Assembly: GCA_022578965.1 (NCBI GenBank)
Contig: MU400653.1
Location: 41,732 to 105,731 of the forward strand
DNA from: Xylaria sp. FL1777
Lineage: Eukaryota > Ascomycota > Sordariomycetes > Xylariales > Xylariaceae
Direction: 5' to 3'
DNA: 64,000 nt
In this document: piece by piece, positions 10,253 to 21,762 of the stretch
How positions within the stretch are numbered: the stretch's first letter is position 1
Layout of the letters: the number at the start of each line of letters is the position of its first letter
Notes under the pieces: generated by a model
Seen by the model: the letters and a program-made list of their open reading frames with translations, nothing else
The model's database searches: none
Told to the model about the DNA's origin: nothing
Translations under genes and position numbers: made by a program

Positions 10253-10441
10253 TCCCTTTGACTGCCGTTTCAACTCCAATACATAAAAAGTGGAACAGCG
10301 GGACTCCTTGCATAAGAAAATAATCCAATAATACAATTATCCGAGTATTATATTATCATTTCATTGGATTATCTGTTTATGCAAGAAGTCCCGCTGTTCC
10401 ACTTTTTATGTATTGGAGTTGAAACGGCAGTCAAAGGGATA
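10251..10441. mobile_element. Foldback MITE, copy 2 (187 bp plus TA duplication)
   Basis: The element spans 10253-10439 and is flanked by TA on both sides. It has the same length and plan as the copy at 4011-4201: TIR start TCCCTTTGACTGCCG, shared core ATACATAAAAAGTGGAA, and the AT-rich loop. Its arms match each other better than they match copy 1. Confidence 0.9.
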
Positions 10442-10780
10442 GGTAAGTGTAATGAAATTCAACGTTAGCTAGGTAGGTGGCTTGGGTGGCTAGGTGTATG
10501 TGGCTAAGTGGCTAAGGTTATATGGCTAGGTAAGCTTAAGTGGCTAAGTATATGTGGCTAAGTGTATGTGGCTAGGTGTATGTAGCTAAATGGCTAAGTG
10601 TATGTGGCTAAGTGGCTACGGGTATGTGGCTAAAAAGTGTATGTGGCTAAGTGGCTGAGTGTATGTGGCTAAGTAGCTACGGGTATGTGGCTAAGTGGCT
10701 GAGTGTATGTGGCTAATTAGCTAAGTGGCGGAGTGGATGTGGCAAAGTGGCTAGGGGAGCGGGGTGGATGGGGCTAGGGG
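10442..10780. repeat. Degenerate GTGGCTAAGT-type repeat tract
   Basis: Irregular tandem copies of a GTATGTGGCTAAGTGGCTA-like unit, with many single-base changes. Related wording (CACACAAGTGGCTAAGTCC) is already seen near 10010, so the MITE and the 18-bp repeat may have inserted into, or grown within, one older repeat field. Confidence 0.8.
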
Positions 10781-11168
10781 CGCGCGAAGCCGTCGGAGCT
10801 TTTATTACTTTTTATAAACAGGCTTTTTATACACCGGCTTAGCGTCCTAAGGTAGTTAAAACACACCTAAATATAGCATATCTGCAATAAGTCTTTAGTG
10901 TAGGTCTAAGTAGCTAAACCTGCTTACTGCGTATATCCTTAAGCCCTGATGTTAACACGGGTAATTCGCAATAACGTAATATAGCATATTATATTTTAAT
11001 TTAACAGCTGCTAATCATACCATGGCAATGCAGGACTGGAATATATAATCCTGTCTTTTGCCTCCTCTTCACAATCCTTTAGATAGCTTCACTACATGCT
11101 TATTAAACTCTCTCTAACCGGAGGCTCTAAACCCTAGGTAACCCCCAGTATAAGCATAATAATACCTC
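10781..11168. other. Upstream region of the Tubby/LURP-like gene
   Basis: No gene seen. The sequence is AT-rich up to about 11020 and then becomes a CT-rich probable leader (CTGTCTTTTGCCTCCTCTTC at about 11053) before the start codon at 11169. Confidence 0.4.
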
Positions 11169-12035
11169 ATGGGAAGTCCAAAAGATGTCGAGACCAAGGC
11201 TGAGCAGGCAGCATTTGGAACATCTACTCATGAAGTCCCGCCACCACCGTACCAAGAAGTGAATCACGGCAAGAACGCTGGGCCGGCTCCATCATACAAC
11301 GCCGGCCGACCAAGCAGAGGAGCCGGGTCAACATATGGCACGACGCTCAAGTTCCCGCCAACACTCAATGCTTACCTACAGTTAGGATTCACGAAGACTT
11401 TTCATCTCGGAGAGACGAAGGATACACCGCTGTTTGCAGCGCGTATGCATTCCGGACTCACCAGGAACCCCGAGCTGGTGCTATACGACGGCCCGAGCGA
11501 AAAGGGCCCCGTCCTGGCAACGGCCACTCACGCATCCATGTGGAAATCGGCCTCGGTTATAACGGCCCCAGCACGAGAAGGAGTAGCCCATGACAGTGAC
11601 ACTCAGCAGGTCACCATGTCGGCTCCCAGGATCTTGAAGCACAAAACCTATGCATTCACGGCTGATGTCGGTGTTGGCAAAGAGACGCGCCGCGAGCAGT
11701 TCGAGTGGCGGTCAAGTCATGGGAACGAGGTTCGAGAACTCGATGGTTATAGATGGGGTTGGAAGCTCGTACGCCTATCCAACCAGGCCGCCGACAGCGG
11801 GGAAGATCGGGCGATGCGAGCATCGGGCTCGACAAGCGACGGGTTCGAGGTTGTTGCGGCGTGGGCACATAACAACAGCATGTCCATGAGCAAGGCTTTC
11901 AAGTTCCAGCTCATGGGCAGCGTTCTGTCGGGGATGTTGGGTGATCGTGGTGCTATATTGGCTCTCATTTCGGCACTGAGGATATGGTCCATAGAGGTCG
12001 CTATCTCGGGCGCAACGGCGGCAGGAGCAAGTTGA
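11169..12035 (+). CDS. Tubby C-terminal/LURP-one-like fungal protein with PPxY motif
   Basis: A single exon of 288 aa. The N-terminal 60 residues are low-complexity and carry VPPPPYQE (Tyr28), a PPxY motif of the kind bound by WW domains of Rsp5/Nedd4 ubiquitin ligases. Residues about 65-280 look like alternating beta strands ending in a hydrophobic helix (KAFKFQLMGSVLSGML..LALISALRIWSIE), the layout of the Tubby C-terminal/LURP-one fold. Ascomycetes have many such proteins with a Pro-rich N-terminus, nearly all uncharacterised. The fold call rests on pattern and not on a diagnostic motif. The C-terminal hydrophobic segment could instead be a membrane helix. The gene is the first of the conserved core after the repeat-rich region. 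Confidence 0.65.
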   Translation: MGSPKDVETKAEQAAFGTSTHEVPPPPYQEVNHGKNAGPAPSYNAGRPSRGAGSTYGTTLKFPPTLNAYLQLGFTKTFHLGETKDTPLFAARMHSGLTRNPELVLYDGPSEKGPVLATATHASMWKSASVITAPAREGVAHDSDTQQVTMSAPRILKHKTYAFTADVGVGKETRREQFEWRSSHGNEVRELDGYRWGWKLVRLSNQAADSGEDRAMRASGSTSDGFEVVAAWAHNNSMSMSKAFKFQLMGSVLSGMLGDRGAILALISALRIWSIEVAISGATAAGAS

Positions 12036-13240
12036 GTTGATAGTTAATAGATGAATTTACAATTCAGAAGTCTCAAACAGATTATTGTAATCTGAATGGA
12101 GTCAGGTTCTCAGTTCCAAGCCCTCACAGCAGCCCTTATTATACCTTTCTCGTCGGCAATTAGTTCAAGCCCACTGAACAACCAGTTATTAAGGAGTTAG
12201 GATAGCACTGCAGGCTCCGTGCAAACCAAGGCTAGGTCATCGAGTAAGATTCTCTGATGAGGGCTATATATAGAATACAGAGAAAATCGAGCTCGAGGAT
12301 TAATGACTTGCTGAACAGCCTAGACATAGTAGCTATCACTCCATCGGCAGGTTTCTTCTTTAGTTGCTTCTAGATTCTCGTGGTTGAGACTTCTTCTCGG
12401 TAATATTCGACAATGGTATTAAGACACTCCAAGGGGTATGTATGTCTCACGAGAGCAAGTTCGCAAACATATGTTTCGGTATTTCATCCATGGGTCTTCT
12501 GTTTCGCACAGCGATGCAAACGAGTTGCTTGTAAGCCCTCTCTTCGCTTCCCACCGGCAATAGTCATAGCTTTTGGCCGCTTAAAAACTTGTTCGGCGAT
12601 ACAACAAACATCCCTAGCCTGACACGCCTAAACCTTCCAAATTCGTCATTAAGGTGGCCGATATAGAATAGATAGCGAAGAGCACAGATAAGACTTCAAC
12701 ACCACAATTGCGGGTACTGCACAAGATCAAACGGATCTCGATAGGGTATTATGGTATACCCTTCTGAGGGCTGACAGCATTGAGGGCACAAGGGCTTGCA
12801 TAACAAATATCGAGAAGGGCCCTTCTAGAACGATGGGCCGGCGAATCACCTTTTCCTTAGGTCTGTTATCACCCTACCGTCGTTAGCTATAGTAGACTGT
12901 TGTAAGATTCGCTACCACTTGCTAGTGTAGATTGGCCTTAAAACTAGGGTCCGCTGAGGGCGATCTTAGAAAAATTAGAGAGACATGATCCTTTCCCGTG
13001 CGCTGTAGAAGATGGGATACGGGGTCGTCATGCGCCATGCTGCGGTGTGACCAGAACTGCAATGTTAGACTTTGGTGCGCTGAAGTTCTATAAATTCAAC
13101 AGGGCAACCCTTCCAGGTTCAAGTCCCCATGCGACGACCAAGTCATCTCATGATTACGGCCACTCGAAAACCGCACGCAAGCACAGTAGCACTTAGCTCT
13201 CTGTCCCCATTTACACTTCGGTATTAGAGTATTGACAAAG
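12036..13240. other. Intergenic region, no gene recognised
   Basis: About 1.2 kb. Short open frames exist (for example 12413-12622) but none has protein-like conservation that I can recognise, and no splice signals link them. A GGTTCAAGTCC string near 13115 resembles a tRNA T-loop but no cloverleaf forms. Confidence 0.5.
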
Positions 13241-14261
13241 ATGGTCTCGCTCGACGAATCTAAACAATCTTCTCTAGAGCAGGAGGCCACAACGCTACCG
13301 GACTACATGACTGATCCCAATGCCGTCTTGAAAGATGTTAATGCGGAATGGAGATACAAGCAACCACCCGACTACCAGAAAACGCGGAAATATTATTGGG
13401 AGAGTGAGTCTAGCTGCCTAATTAGCTCCCCTCTTTCTCTCTCTCTTTTTTTCTTCTTTCTTTTATTCACCCCCTACCGGTCTCCGCCTTCTCTCGACTC
13501 TTTCCATCTTATCTCATCTATATAACACTACGAACCACAAGAGCCAACGAAGCCACGGTAGCCAAAACCCAGAATCACGCGGCAGGTAGCCTGCCCCAAC
13601 TCGTCGAGAACCTCGTGAAAAACTGGGAGATCGAGGCATCCTTCAAGACACGGCTGTCAGACTGGAGAACAGTGGACTTCACATGCTACACCTTCGCAGT
13701 TAATGATCGAGAGCCGGTGTCGGCGTCGCACATGCTGCGCGTGGGGACGTACAATGCGATCATCGGAGCTGGGATGTACTACGATCCCGAGGCGATGGGC
13801 TTTGAGTCGAGTCACAAGACGTTCAAGCGCATGATGCCGACGTTCGCGTGGGAGGTGCTGGAGGTATACACCGAGCCGCCGGTAGTTGCGTTCAAGTGGC
13901 GGCATTGGGGGGAATTCCGAGGAGATTACAGTGCTATCAACGCGTAAGTGAACCCGGTGTGCCGTAGCGAAAATGGTGATCTGGGATGGACTGTTAATGA
14001 CGCCGTTTTAGTGCCGGCAAAAAGGTCAAAGTCTCAGCGAACGGGCAGGCCATCGATGTCACAGGGGTGACTGTGGCACACCTGAACACAAGAATGCAAG
14101 TTACGAAGCTGAAGACGTGGTTTGACCCTGACGAGATGTTTCGACAAATGGACCCAAGCAACCAGGCCGTTAGGATACCAATGGCCAGTTGTCCGATAGT
14201 AGGAGGCAGCGACGATTCTTCGAATGCTAAACACAGTGACGCCGGGTTGAACGCTGCGTGA
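13241..14261 (+). CDS. SnoaL-like / pathogen-related-type protein
   Basis: Exons 13241-13403, 13562-13943 and 14012-14261; introns of 158 and 68 bp with GTGAGT and GTAAGT donors; 264 aa. The start is ATG at 13241. Exon 1 carries LPDYMTDPNAVLKD and YQKTRKYYWE; exon 2 continues THAAGSLPQ-like wording, then LVENLVKNWEIEASFK and SSHKTFKRMMPTFAWEV; exon 3 gives DVTGVTVAHLN and WFDPDEMFRQ. This order of blocks matches the fungal and plant pathogen-related protein family with the SnoaL/NTF2-like fold. The fold makes a cone-shaped pocket for a small hydrophobic ligand; the natural ligand is unknown. No signal peptide is visible, so a cytosolic location is expected. The long pyrimidine-rich intron 1 reads open for a while, which could mislead gene callers. 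Confidence 0.85.
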
Positions 14262-15506
14262 GCTAACCTAACAGGCTGAATGGTTTAGAGACTGGATATC
14301 TGAAGTCAGGGAGTGGTAACTATCTTGAATGGTAACATGTCTGGTGTGACGGTATATATGGCACGCCACATCTGGCCTTGTTGTTCAGATAAGTCGAAGA
14401 ACTAGTAAGGATTGCTAGGGGTGGCGAAGTACCCTGAGTCATATAAACTGCGATCATGGTTTAGACAAGGACTCGCCTTGGATACTGCCTCGGGAATCGG
14501 TCGGATTGTGCGGGTTAGGAGAATGCATCGCCGAGCTTTCTAATTGTTGAATTTCATGTTATCCTATTCGATCGTGAAGTGCCGCAGACAGGCATGATCC
14601 AGGAAGAAACTCCGAGACATATTTTAATTACCGGCACCCTCTATATAGATCCCTATTACTTATATTCACTGATTGACTGTCTGCAGCTAGGTAGGAGCGG
14701 TGGATGTGTATATGTAACGGAGCTCCCCCTGGTATTTGTTTTAACTCTGTCGTCATGATGGTGAATGGTCTGTCCTCCCAGACAAGGGAGCGAGTTCGAA
14801 ATACCAGATAGGGTGTATAGATGGCTTCGACAGAGCCTATGATAAAGATATAAATTCCATCCCAGAATAAAGAGGTGTTTAAGAAGTGCTCTACATCAAT
14901 ACACTACAGCTCATTCGTGTGGCAAAGTCTATGAACATGGAGGTGGAAATAGACACACTGAGTAGATGCTTTACACAAAGCGACCTAAGTCTACATATAA
15001 ATGAACTGGAATAAGTACCTAGGTAGTATAATCCCTAATATACAACTATATCATGGGATATAAAGATGGATATTAATGTTGTATAGTAGAGTGGCTAACG
15101 TGTTCCTAGGTAGGTAGGTAGTTAGTTAGTTCATTTTATTTGGTATGGGTTTGTATTCACGTGACCGCCCTACACTTCATTAATAACAGAAATTTCTGCA
15201 ACCCGCAGATCTCCCGCAAGGCCGATATATGTCCCCTTTTCCCCATTTTCAGCTAGATGCATAGCACTTGGAGAGTCTGGGCCATGTAGACAGGTACTCT
15301 TCGAGGCTCGTTGTTGATTAGGCGGATTTTCGTGGCTCGTTTGGCACTATGAAGGCTTAACCTTGATACTTTTACTCATTGAAATGAAATTATCTCTCGT
15401 CTCCGTGGACACGATGACCTGCAGAACAGCCAAACATTCCGATTCAAACCCACCATAAAAGCCAGCCAGTTCGTCGGCCAGAGGGTCGATCTCTACCGAT
15501 TGCACG
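14262..15506. other. Intergenic region
   Basis: No gene is supported. The part nearest MTG1 (15100-15140) has CCTAGGTAGGTAGGTAG followed by TTAGTTAGTT, a member of the dispersed CCTAGGTA wording found between genes throughout the window. Confidence 0.5.
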
Positions 15507-16661
15507 ATGGCAGGAGTCGTCAAAACCGTCGCAGAAGCAGGCGAATTCGTGCCGCGTACCCTCTTCCCCGTGTCCTCGTCGATCACGCGCTCGTACTTCC
15601 TGGGCCACCACACAGCAGCTCTATCGTCGATGCGCAAGGTGCTGTCGAACATCGGGCTTATCCTCGAGTGCCGCGACAGTCGGGTACCGATAACGTCGAT
15701 GAATCCGCTCCTGGAGTCGCTGCTGGCCGGCCGGGACCGCATAATTGTGTACACAAAATCCGACCTCTGCGCGCCCGCAACGTCGACGCGGTGGCTCTCG
15801 AAACAACAGAGTCTCCTAGCGAAATGGCAGACGTCCTTATCTTCCCCGGGAACGGGCAAAACGGATGTTATCTTCACGGACGAGCGTAATCCCCGCAGTA
15901 TTACGCCACTCCTTGCGCTCATCAAGGAACGCGCCGCGGCGCAGGCTTCGCTTCTTGGGCTCCGGGCGCTCGTGGTTGGGATGCCGAATTCGGGGAAGTC
16001 GACGTTGCTGAACGCGCTGCGCCGAATAGGCATGCGTCGCCCGGGGGCGGCGCGGACGGGGGCTCAACCAGGTGTGACGCGGAAGCTGAGCACGCCTGTT
16101 CGCATCGTCGCCGCGTCCCCATCGAGCAACCCTTATATGGAGGACTTGGAAGGCGTAGGCGAGGGCGTATTCGTTGTGGACACGCCAGGCGTATTCGTGC
16201 CGTACGTGTCGGACGTAGAATCGATGCTGAAGCTTTCGCTAGTCGGGTGCGTGAAGGATGGGCTTGTGCCCTTCGAGACGGTGGCCGATTACATGCTCTT
16301 CCTCTTAAACCAGCGGGACCCTTCGGTGTATGCGGATCTCAGTGACCCAACGAACAACATCAACGAATTTCTCGATGCTGTTGCGGTGCGGACGGGCAAG
16401 TTGCTGAAAGGAGGGCTTCCGGCGCAGGAGCAGGCGGCCGACTGGGTGGTTCATCAGTGGAGACGGGGCCATCTGGGTCAGTTTGGGCTAGATGACGTTA
16501 GCGAGGAAGGCCTGAAAGCGCGCGCAAGGAGGTTGGCGATGGAACAAGCTGAAGGGGGGAATACGACGTTGAGCATGAGTCAGGCGCGGAAGCGCGATAA
16601 GGAGGCCCGCAAGATTAAGAATGCGGCCAAGAGGGCGGCTGCGTTTGATTCAGGATCCTGA
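15507..16661 (+). CDS. mtg1: Mitochondrial ribosome-associated GTPase MTG1
   Basis: A single exon of 384 aa, with a circularly permuted GTPase of the YlqF/MTG1 family. The G4 motif TKSD (83-86, for NKxD) precedes the G1 loop GMPNSGKST (158-166), then G2 Thr191 and G3 DTPG (225-228). This order defines the family. LILECRDSRVPITSMNP (51-67) is the typical N-terminal block. Family members work in the mitochondrial matrix on late assembly of the large ribosomal subunit. The Arg-poor N-terminus RTLFPVSSSITRSYF fits a short targeting region. The C-terminus is long and basic (KRDKEARKIKNAAKRAA), fit for RNA contact. The length and all motifs are complete. The minus-strand open frame across the same interval is a shadow. 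Confidence 0.95.
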   Translation: MAGVVKTVAEAGEFVPRTLFPVSSSITRSYFLGHHTAALSSMRKVLSNIGLILECRDSRVPITSMNPLLESLLAGRDRIIVYTKSDLCAPATSTRWLSKQQSLLAKWQTSLSSPGTGKTDVIFTDERNPRSITPLLALIKERAAAQASLLGLRALVVGMPNSGKSTLLNALRRIGMRRPGAARTGAQPGVTRKLSTPVRIVAASPSSNPYMEDLEGVGEGVFVVDTPGVFVPYVSDVESMLKLSLVGCVKDGLVPFETVADYMLFLLNQRDPSVYADLSDPTNNINEFLDAVAVRTGKLLKGGLPAQEQAADWVVHQWRRGHLGQFGLDDVSEEGLKARARRLAMEQAEGGNTTLSMSQARKRDKEARKIKNAAKRAAAFDSGS

Positions 16662-17280
16662 TTCGGCTAGGAGTAGGTTTTGATTCAGTCCACCCTAAGT
16701 GTTGGATAGAAGGCTGGTGAGTGATAGGAGGGGGGAGAGAGAGGCGTGTACAAATTACCTTTGCTTAGCTGGCTCACCAATTGTCGTGAAACCCAAGAAA
16801 ATGAAGGATTCTTTACACGCGTATGTATTAACGATCTTGAGCTGCTAGACAGGGGTATACTTTTAGTATGCTGTTCCTACTTCGTAAATATACGTAACCA
16901 TAAATAATCTCAATAGTTAAGTTATTAGTGTCTTGTATCTTTCGCTCTCCCTCTGCCTATCTCTCATCACACCACATGTCTCTAAAGATAAAGCTATGTC
17001 ATCAGAATTTCACTGAATACAGGGATCATGGTGTCTGCATGAGGATGGGTGCAAATTGCCTATTAAAATGCCGAAAGCAACTTCACGTTCCCGAGCATAC
17101 CGTTCAAAATTTAACGCCTAGCTCATCAAACCGACCTCCCGAGCTTTCGAACCTGACGCCGGTTTAATGTTAGGCTAGACTGGCATAATACCAGCAGCCG
17201 AATGCCTCTAACGCCGGTAAGAACTCCAAAAACAAGAAAGGAGAAACAAAACCAAAGACTGAAGTAAACTAAGACTACAT
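16662..17280. other. Convergent 3' region between MTG1 and the PHD gene
   Basis: No gene is supported. The two neighbours point at each other and this stretch holds their 3' ends. Confidence 0.5.
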
Positions 17281-19366
17281 TTAGTGAATGAATTCTTGCT
17301 GCCACTTCATCAAGTCTCGCGTCAAGGAATCCATCATTTCCACGCAGCTCATATCCTTAAACATGACGGCAGGATCTGTCTCCCCACTATGCTTCTTGCT
17401 AGAGTTGTCACCGTGAACATTGGCAGTAGGGATGGCATCATCTTCTGTGGCAGCTTGACCAGAGCTCAACGTTGAATCCGACAATGGGTCGTTCACCAGT
17501 TCAACTTGTTTGCGAGTAATGTACTCCAGAATACCATTTACACGTCTTTTCATGTCGCTCATCGTTATCTTAGAATTCATACCCCCTCTTCCTTTACTAT
17601 GCTTGTTAGTAGGCTCATGTGTTGTGTTTTTTGTGTTTGTCCCGGCTTCTTCTGTATTCCTAGACACATCGCGTGAGATAGACCTGGCGGGCGAGTCTTC
17701 GTGATCGTTATCGCGGTCTTTCGTGTACTGATTTCGCCCCTTTTTCTTCGAATTTGTGGTTTTCTTTTTGGTTGTGGTTGATGGTACTTGAAGAGTTAGG
17801 GGAGTCTCCGGGGGTGGTTGAGACGAGGGAGCTGGCGGATCTGGAGGCTGGGCAGACTCCGCGGGTCGATTTGCTGCTGTCCGTACGGCGAGGGGTAATT
17901 CATCCGAGGGATCTGAATCTACAACAACAATCAGCTGAACTGGTCGTTTCAGAACTATACCTGGATATAACTCACCATCAGCTCGACGGCGTTCGGCACG
18001 GCCTTTGCGTTTGCTCGCGGCCTCGGCCCGTTTCCTTTCTTGCTCCTCACGACGTTCTTCTCGTTCGGCTCGTTCGCGTTGGTTTCGCACGGCATTCCGT
18101 GATTTTTTTGTATGTCCATTTCGAAGACCCAGATCATCATCTGATTCGTCAAGGACATTGGTGCTGGCCTTTTCCGGAGCCGGAGATGGCGACTTCGAGT
18201 TTGTTCGCTGGCGTTTTACATTTTCCACTTTTCTATATAATGATTAGCGAACCGACGAGGCATAAGGGCACAGACTTGGCGTACTCTTCGCTCTCTTCTC
18301 TTCCTCTTTTGGGACGTCTATTAGCTACGTCTGCTTCCTCTGGTATCGTATCCTCTTTGCTAGCTTCGATAGCACGTCGTAGTTGCTCTTCCTCGTCGTA
18401 GGCAGCATCTCTGCTATTCATTGTAGACCGTCGTTTAGAGGCATGTTGTGCGGCAGCAGTAGCACGGGAGGATTTGCTGGTATTGGGTTTCGGTGATCGC
18501 ACATCTTCCTTTGCAGCTGATGTGGCACGCGACGCAGTCTGGGAGGGCCGGTGTATTGGCAAGAAAATGGAGTATTTCTGCCTAGACGGGAGTAATTAGT
18601 ACAATCGAGGCCAAGGAGGGATAATTTGATAGGATATGATGAAGGTTGTAAGATAGGTCATGGTTAGCGGACGAGTGCTGAGCAGAAACGCGCGAGCCTT
18701 TTCTTTTTACTAGGGAGAAGCTGCCAGCAGTCGACAATCAAGGGCGACACATTGTGATCGGCCTTACCCATTGCTAGCGGTGTATATCTTATGCAGATCC
18801 TTACGGCACTGCTCGCAGTAGTACTCGACATCCTCCGGGTTGGACTCCTCGGTAGTGAAGCCAACACAAGCGCCGTGCTGCCATGTGTTGCAAATCTCAC
18901 ATTGCACGAAGAATCCGGCCAAGTCGTCGGTAATCTCAATGGCAAAGATGCGTTCATGGTCAATTGCATCCTTGACGCCGTACTTCGAGTCTTCTTCAAA
19001 GGGAGGTGGACCCGGGTACTCGTCATGGCCGCAGATGCAGCGGACAGATTCATCATCCTCGTGGATCTCGTCGGGCGCGGGAGGCATATCGACGGCGTCC
19101 TGCTTTAGTACTTTATCACGGTCGTCGTCCTTGCCGCGGGTGCTGCGACGGCGAAGAATGGTGTCGTCGGTCGTGGTCGAGTCCTCGGGTGGCTCAGAGG
19201 AGAGCGATCCACTGGCAGTAGACTTTTGAGGCGACCCGGTCTTCGTAAAGCCTCTGGTGGTTCGCTCGACACGCCCAGATGCACTGGATGCAGCGGAAGA
19301 AACTTGCGATTGGGATTGAGTGATTCGCGCGCGAGACGAGCGCCTGGTGGGAGAGGTGCCGGCCAT
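17281..19366 (-). CDS. cti6: PHD-finger protein, Cti6-like (Rpd3L histone deacetylase subunit)
   Basis: Minus strand, exons 19366-18768, 18581-18285 and 18232-17281; all junctions in frame; 615 aa. The ATG at 19366 gives MAGTSPTRRSSRAR, the usual opening of the family; an upstream TTG frame is ignored. A PHD finger spans about 110-187 with ligands C110, C112, C156, C159, H164, C167, C184 and C187 (FFVQCEICNTWQHGACVGF). Residues after it are low-complexity, with a charged helix (REERREEQERKRAEAASKRK) and the C-terminal KRRVNGILEYITRKQVEL block. In yeast Cti6 joins the Rpd3L deacetylase complex and binds H3K4me3 in the nucleus; the role here is inferred from the PHD plus this layout. Introns are 186 and 52 bp. 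Other PHD proteins with one finger remain possible. Confidence 0.82.
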
Positions 19367-21762
19367 CGCTCGAGGGCTAGCCGACGGGGATGCAAAGGAC
19401 AAGGAGGGGTTCGAAGACGCGACCGGAAGACCAATAAGGTCAATTTGAATGAGACGAGTTATCGAGTCAGGACGGCTCTATTTGTTCGTTAAGGAAAGGT
19501 CTAGGTACAAGAGTAAGAGACTCGTCGTTGTAAGAGGATGCTGCTCGAGTCAAGGCGACTTGGGCCGGGGGGGAAGGTTGGAACTAGGGAGTAAGAAAGA
19601 CAGAGAGACACAGGGAGACCGGAGCTCTGGGCCAATGCAATGCGACTTTGGAAATGCTCTTTCTTATAGAAAATCACGCGAGGGAATTTTCAACAGTCGC
19701 CCAACACCGGTCAAACATCTCATGGCTGTAAGCCAAGGGAAAGAAGGGGGGAAGGAAGGGGGGAAAAGTCGAGCAGTCGAAAGTGCCTGGTAGGCGAGGG
19801 CATGCATGTGCGAGTGAGAAGATGGTCATCTCGCGGTTTAGAGGGTTTAGAGAGCTCTTTGGGGTCCAGTGCAGAGCCAGATAGATATTACCTACCTAGG
19901 TACTTAGTGTACTGTATTATTGGCACTGTATGGACCTGGTAGCGGGTGTGCCCCCAGATACCTACATATTGCACCGAATCCGGAGCACTAATTATCAGCT
20001 GGCGCGGGGCATACGCAGTAAGTAGGTACAGTTTATTCCCAGTCCTGTTACTGTCTATTATTGACGTCGGATGTCTCATCAAGCTCACCAATCAGCAGAG
20101 GCACCTTGGTGTGTAGATAAATACACACTATACAGTATTCTATACATTGTAATCCTAAACAAGGCAATATTGTCTTCTGAAGTTGCCGGTATAACATACT
20201 AAAGTGGCATATCGTAGTGATTAATCTACCAGGTGCACCTTACTATCATTGAGAGATAACAATAAGGTATGAATAGGTAGGTACCTAGTAGGTAATCACA
20301 TACAGAAGTGGGCATTAAGCTGCACAATTTGCCTTTGCTTGTTTCAAGGTTGTTGTTTGTTCTTATGTAGGTATGCCTTATCGCCTGCATAATCTACGTA
20401 CCTAGGTAGGTACACATAATACTAACAATATATGTATAGTACCTACACTCACAACATTGCCCGTTCTGCCACATGTAGCTTGCCTGACTTCCTGTATTGG
20501 ACCTATAAGACTGGCGAGGTACCTACAGTTTGGTGGAAGGCAGCCCCTAGCTTATTCCCTCGCGGTACCTTACCCCCACCAATCCTGAGCCTTAGGTACC
20601 TACAGATAGGTATGCCCATGACCCAAACCCGATGCCCCTTCTGGCCACACTTCAACTCGCTCAGTCATTATTGCCATACCCCAGGTAGACCAACTCAATC
20701 ATCATCCACCACTCCTCTACCTACTTACCTTTTGTTGTCTTGGCCAACGACTCCCTCCTCTGAGCTTTAGCCTCAGCTTGCACTTCGTCTTCAACCCGGC
20801 TCCAGCTTAGATTTCGACCGCCGTACCTTACGAGCATAGCGAGTATTGTATTTCTTCTTGTTCATCTGTTTGTCCCTCTGCCTGCCTGTCTGCATTGGTC
20901 TATTGCGTCAACTTGTATATCCTCCTTGCTCTGGCTATTCTACTTGACAACCTGGGACCCCATCCGACCTCACCTCATCATCTATCTTCTTGCTCCTCGC
21001 TGACATCCTGCTGGCTCATCACTTCCTGTACGTCTGGACACACAAGCCGCTTTTCTAGCTCCCCTTCCACGTGTCGGGAACTTTTATGTATGGCCTTCCC
21101 TTGGATGCCACATACATGACCCCCCCGCCCCCCCTCTTCCGGCACACACACACACACACACACAGAACCAAATAACAAGCCCCGTCCACTTTCCGCTTGC
21201 TTGGACCAGAGTGTTAACTTCAATACCGTCTGTAAGATACGAGTATCCAAGAATCCGCCTTCCCGCCGATCTGGAAAACGAGACTTCGACAGCCTCGCTC
21301 TATTGTGGAAATCACTCGGACTTGCAACCGCTTCTCGGGGTGCAGTGTCTTGTCCAGATCAATATTGTGGGATCCCCCCCAAGGCTGCAGTTGTGCTTTC
21401 CGTTGGAACAGAGTGTGTATGTGCCTGTACCCATATTGGTGAACGACGTGCAATGGGTAGGTGGCCCTCGAGACTCTCAGTCGTCCCGCAGCAGGTCGAC
21501 CCGTTAAATATGGGACAGTGAGGATGAACGATAGCCTTACCTTTTTCTCGAGGATATCCTCAGTGGTTCTAGTGAGCTCTTCTGCGGCTTAGCACTTAGC
21601 CAGAGTGGTATACATCGCTTCACGGCTGGCACTATGTGGCTGCTCTCCAATTCGAGTGCTATGACTACAGTGTTCACCATGACTGTTTCTGTAATGATGC
21701 ATGCTGTCAAGTCTTTATGGCTAATACTATCGCGACACGACGTTTTAGGCACCTATGAGAAC
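19367..21762. other. Divergent intergenic region of about 2.4 kb
   Basis: Between two divergent genes. It holds several CCTAGGTA/GGTACCTA words (19890, 20278, 20397, 20590), a GAAGGGGGGAAG tract (19745) and a CA repeat (21143-21164). The last part is CT-rich and contains a likely 5'-UTR intron acceptor (CGTTTTAG, 21748) just before the next start codon. Short open frames in 20432-21521 are not supported as genes. Confidence 0.5.
21143..21164. repeat. CA dinucleotide microsatellite
   Basis: Eleven CA units, next to a C-rich tract, in the leader region of the 563-aa gene. Confidence 0.95.

Noticed and set aside
13100..13145. tRNA-like T-loop (GGTTCAAGTCC)
   Set aside because: The T-stem does not pair and no D-arm, anticodon arm or acceptor stem fits around it.
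15347..16033. 228-codon open frame opposite MTG1
   Set aside because: The plus strand has every GTPase motif in order; the minus frame has none and is a composition shadow.
17754..18401. 215-codon plus-strand frame across the PHD gene
   Set aside because: It lies over the second and third exons of the PHD gene, spans their intron, and has no recognisable protein.
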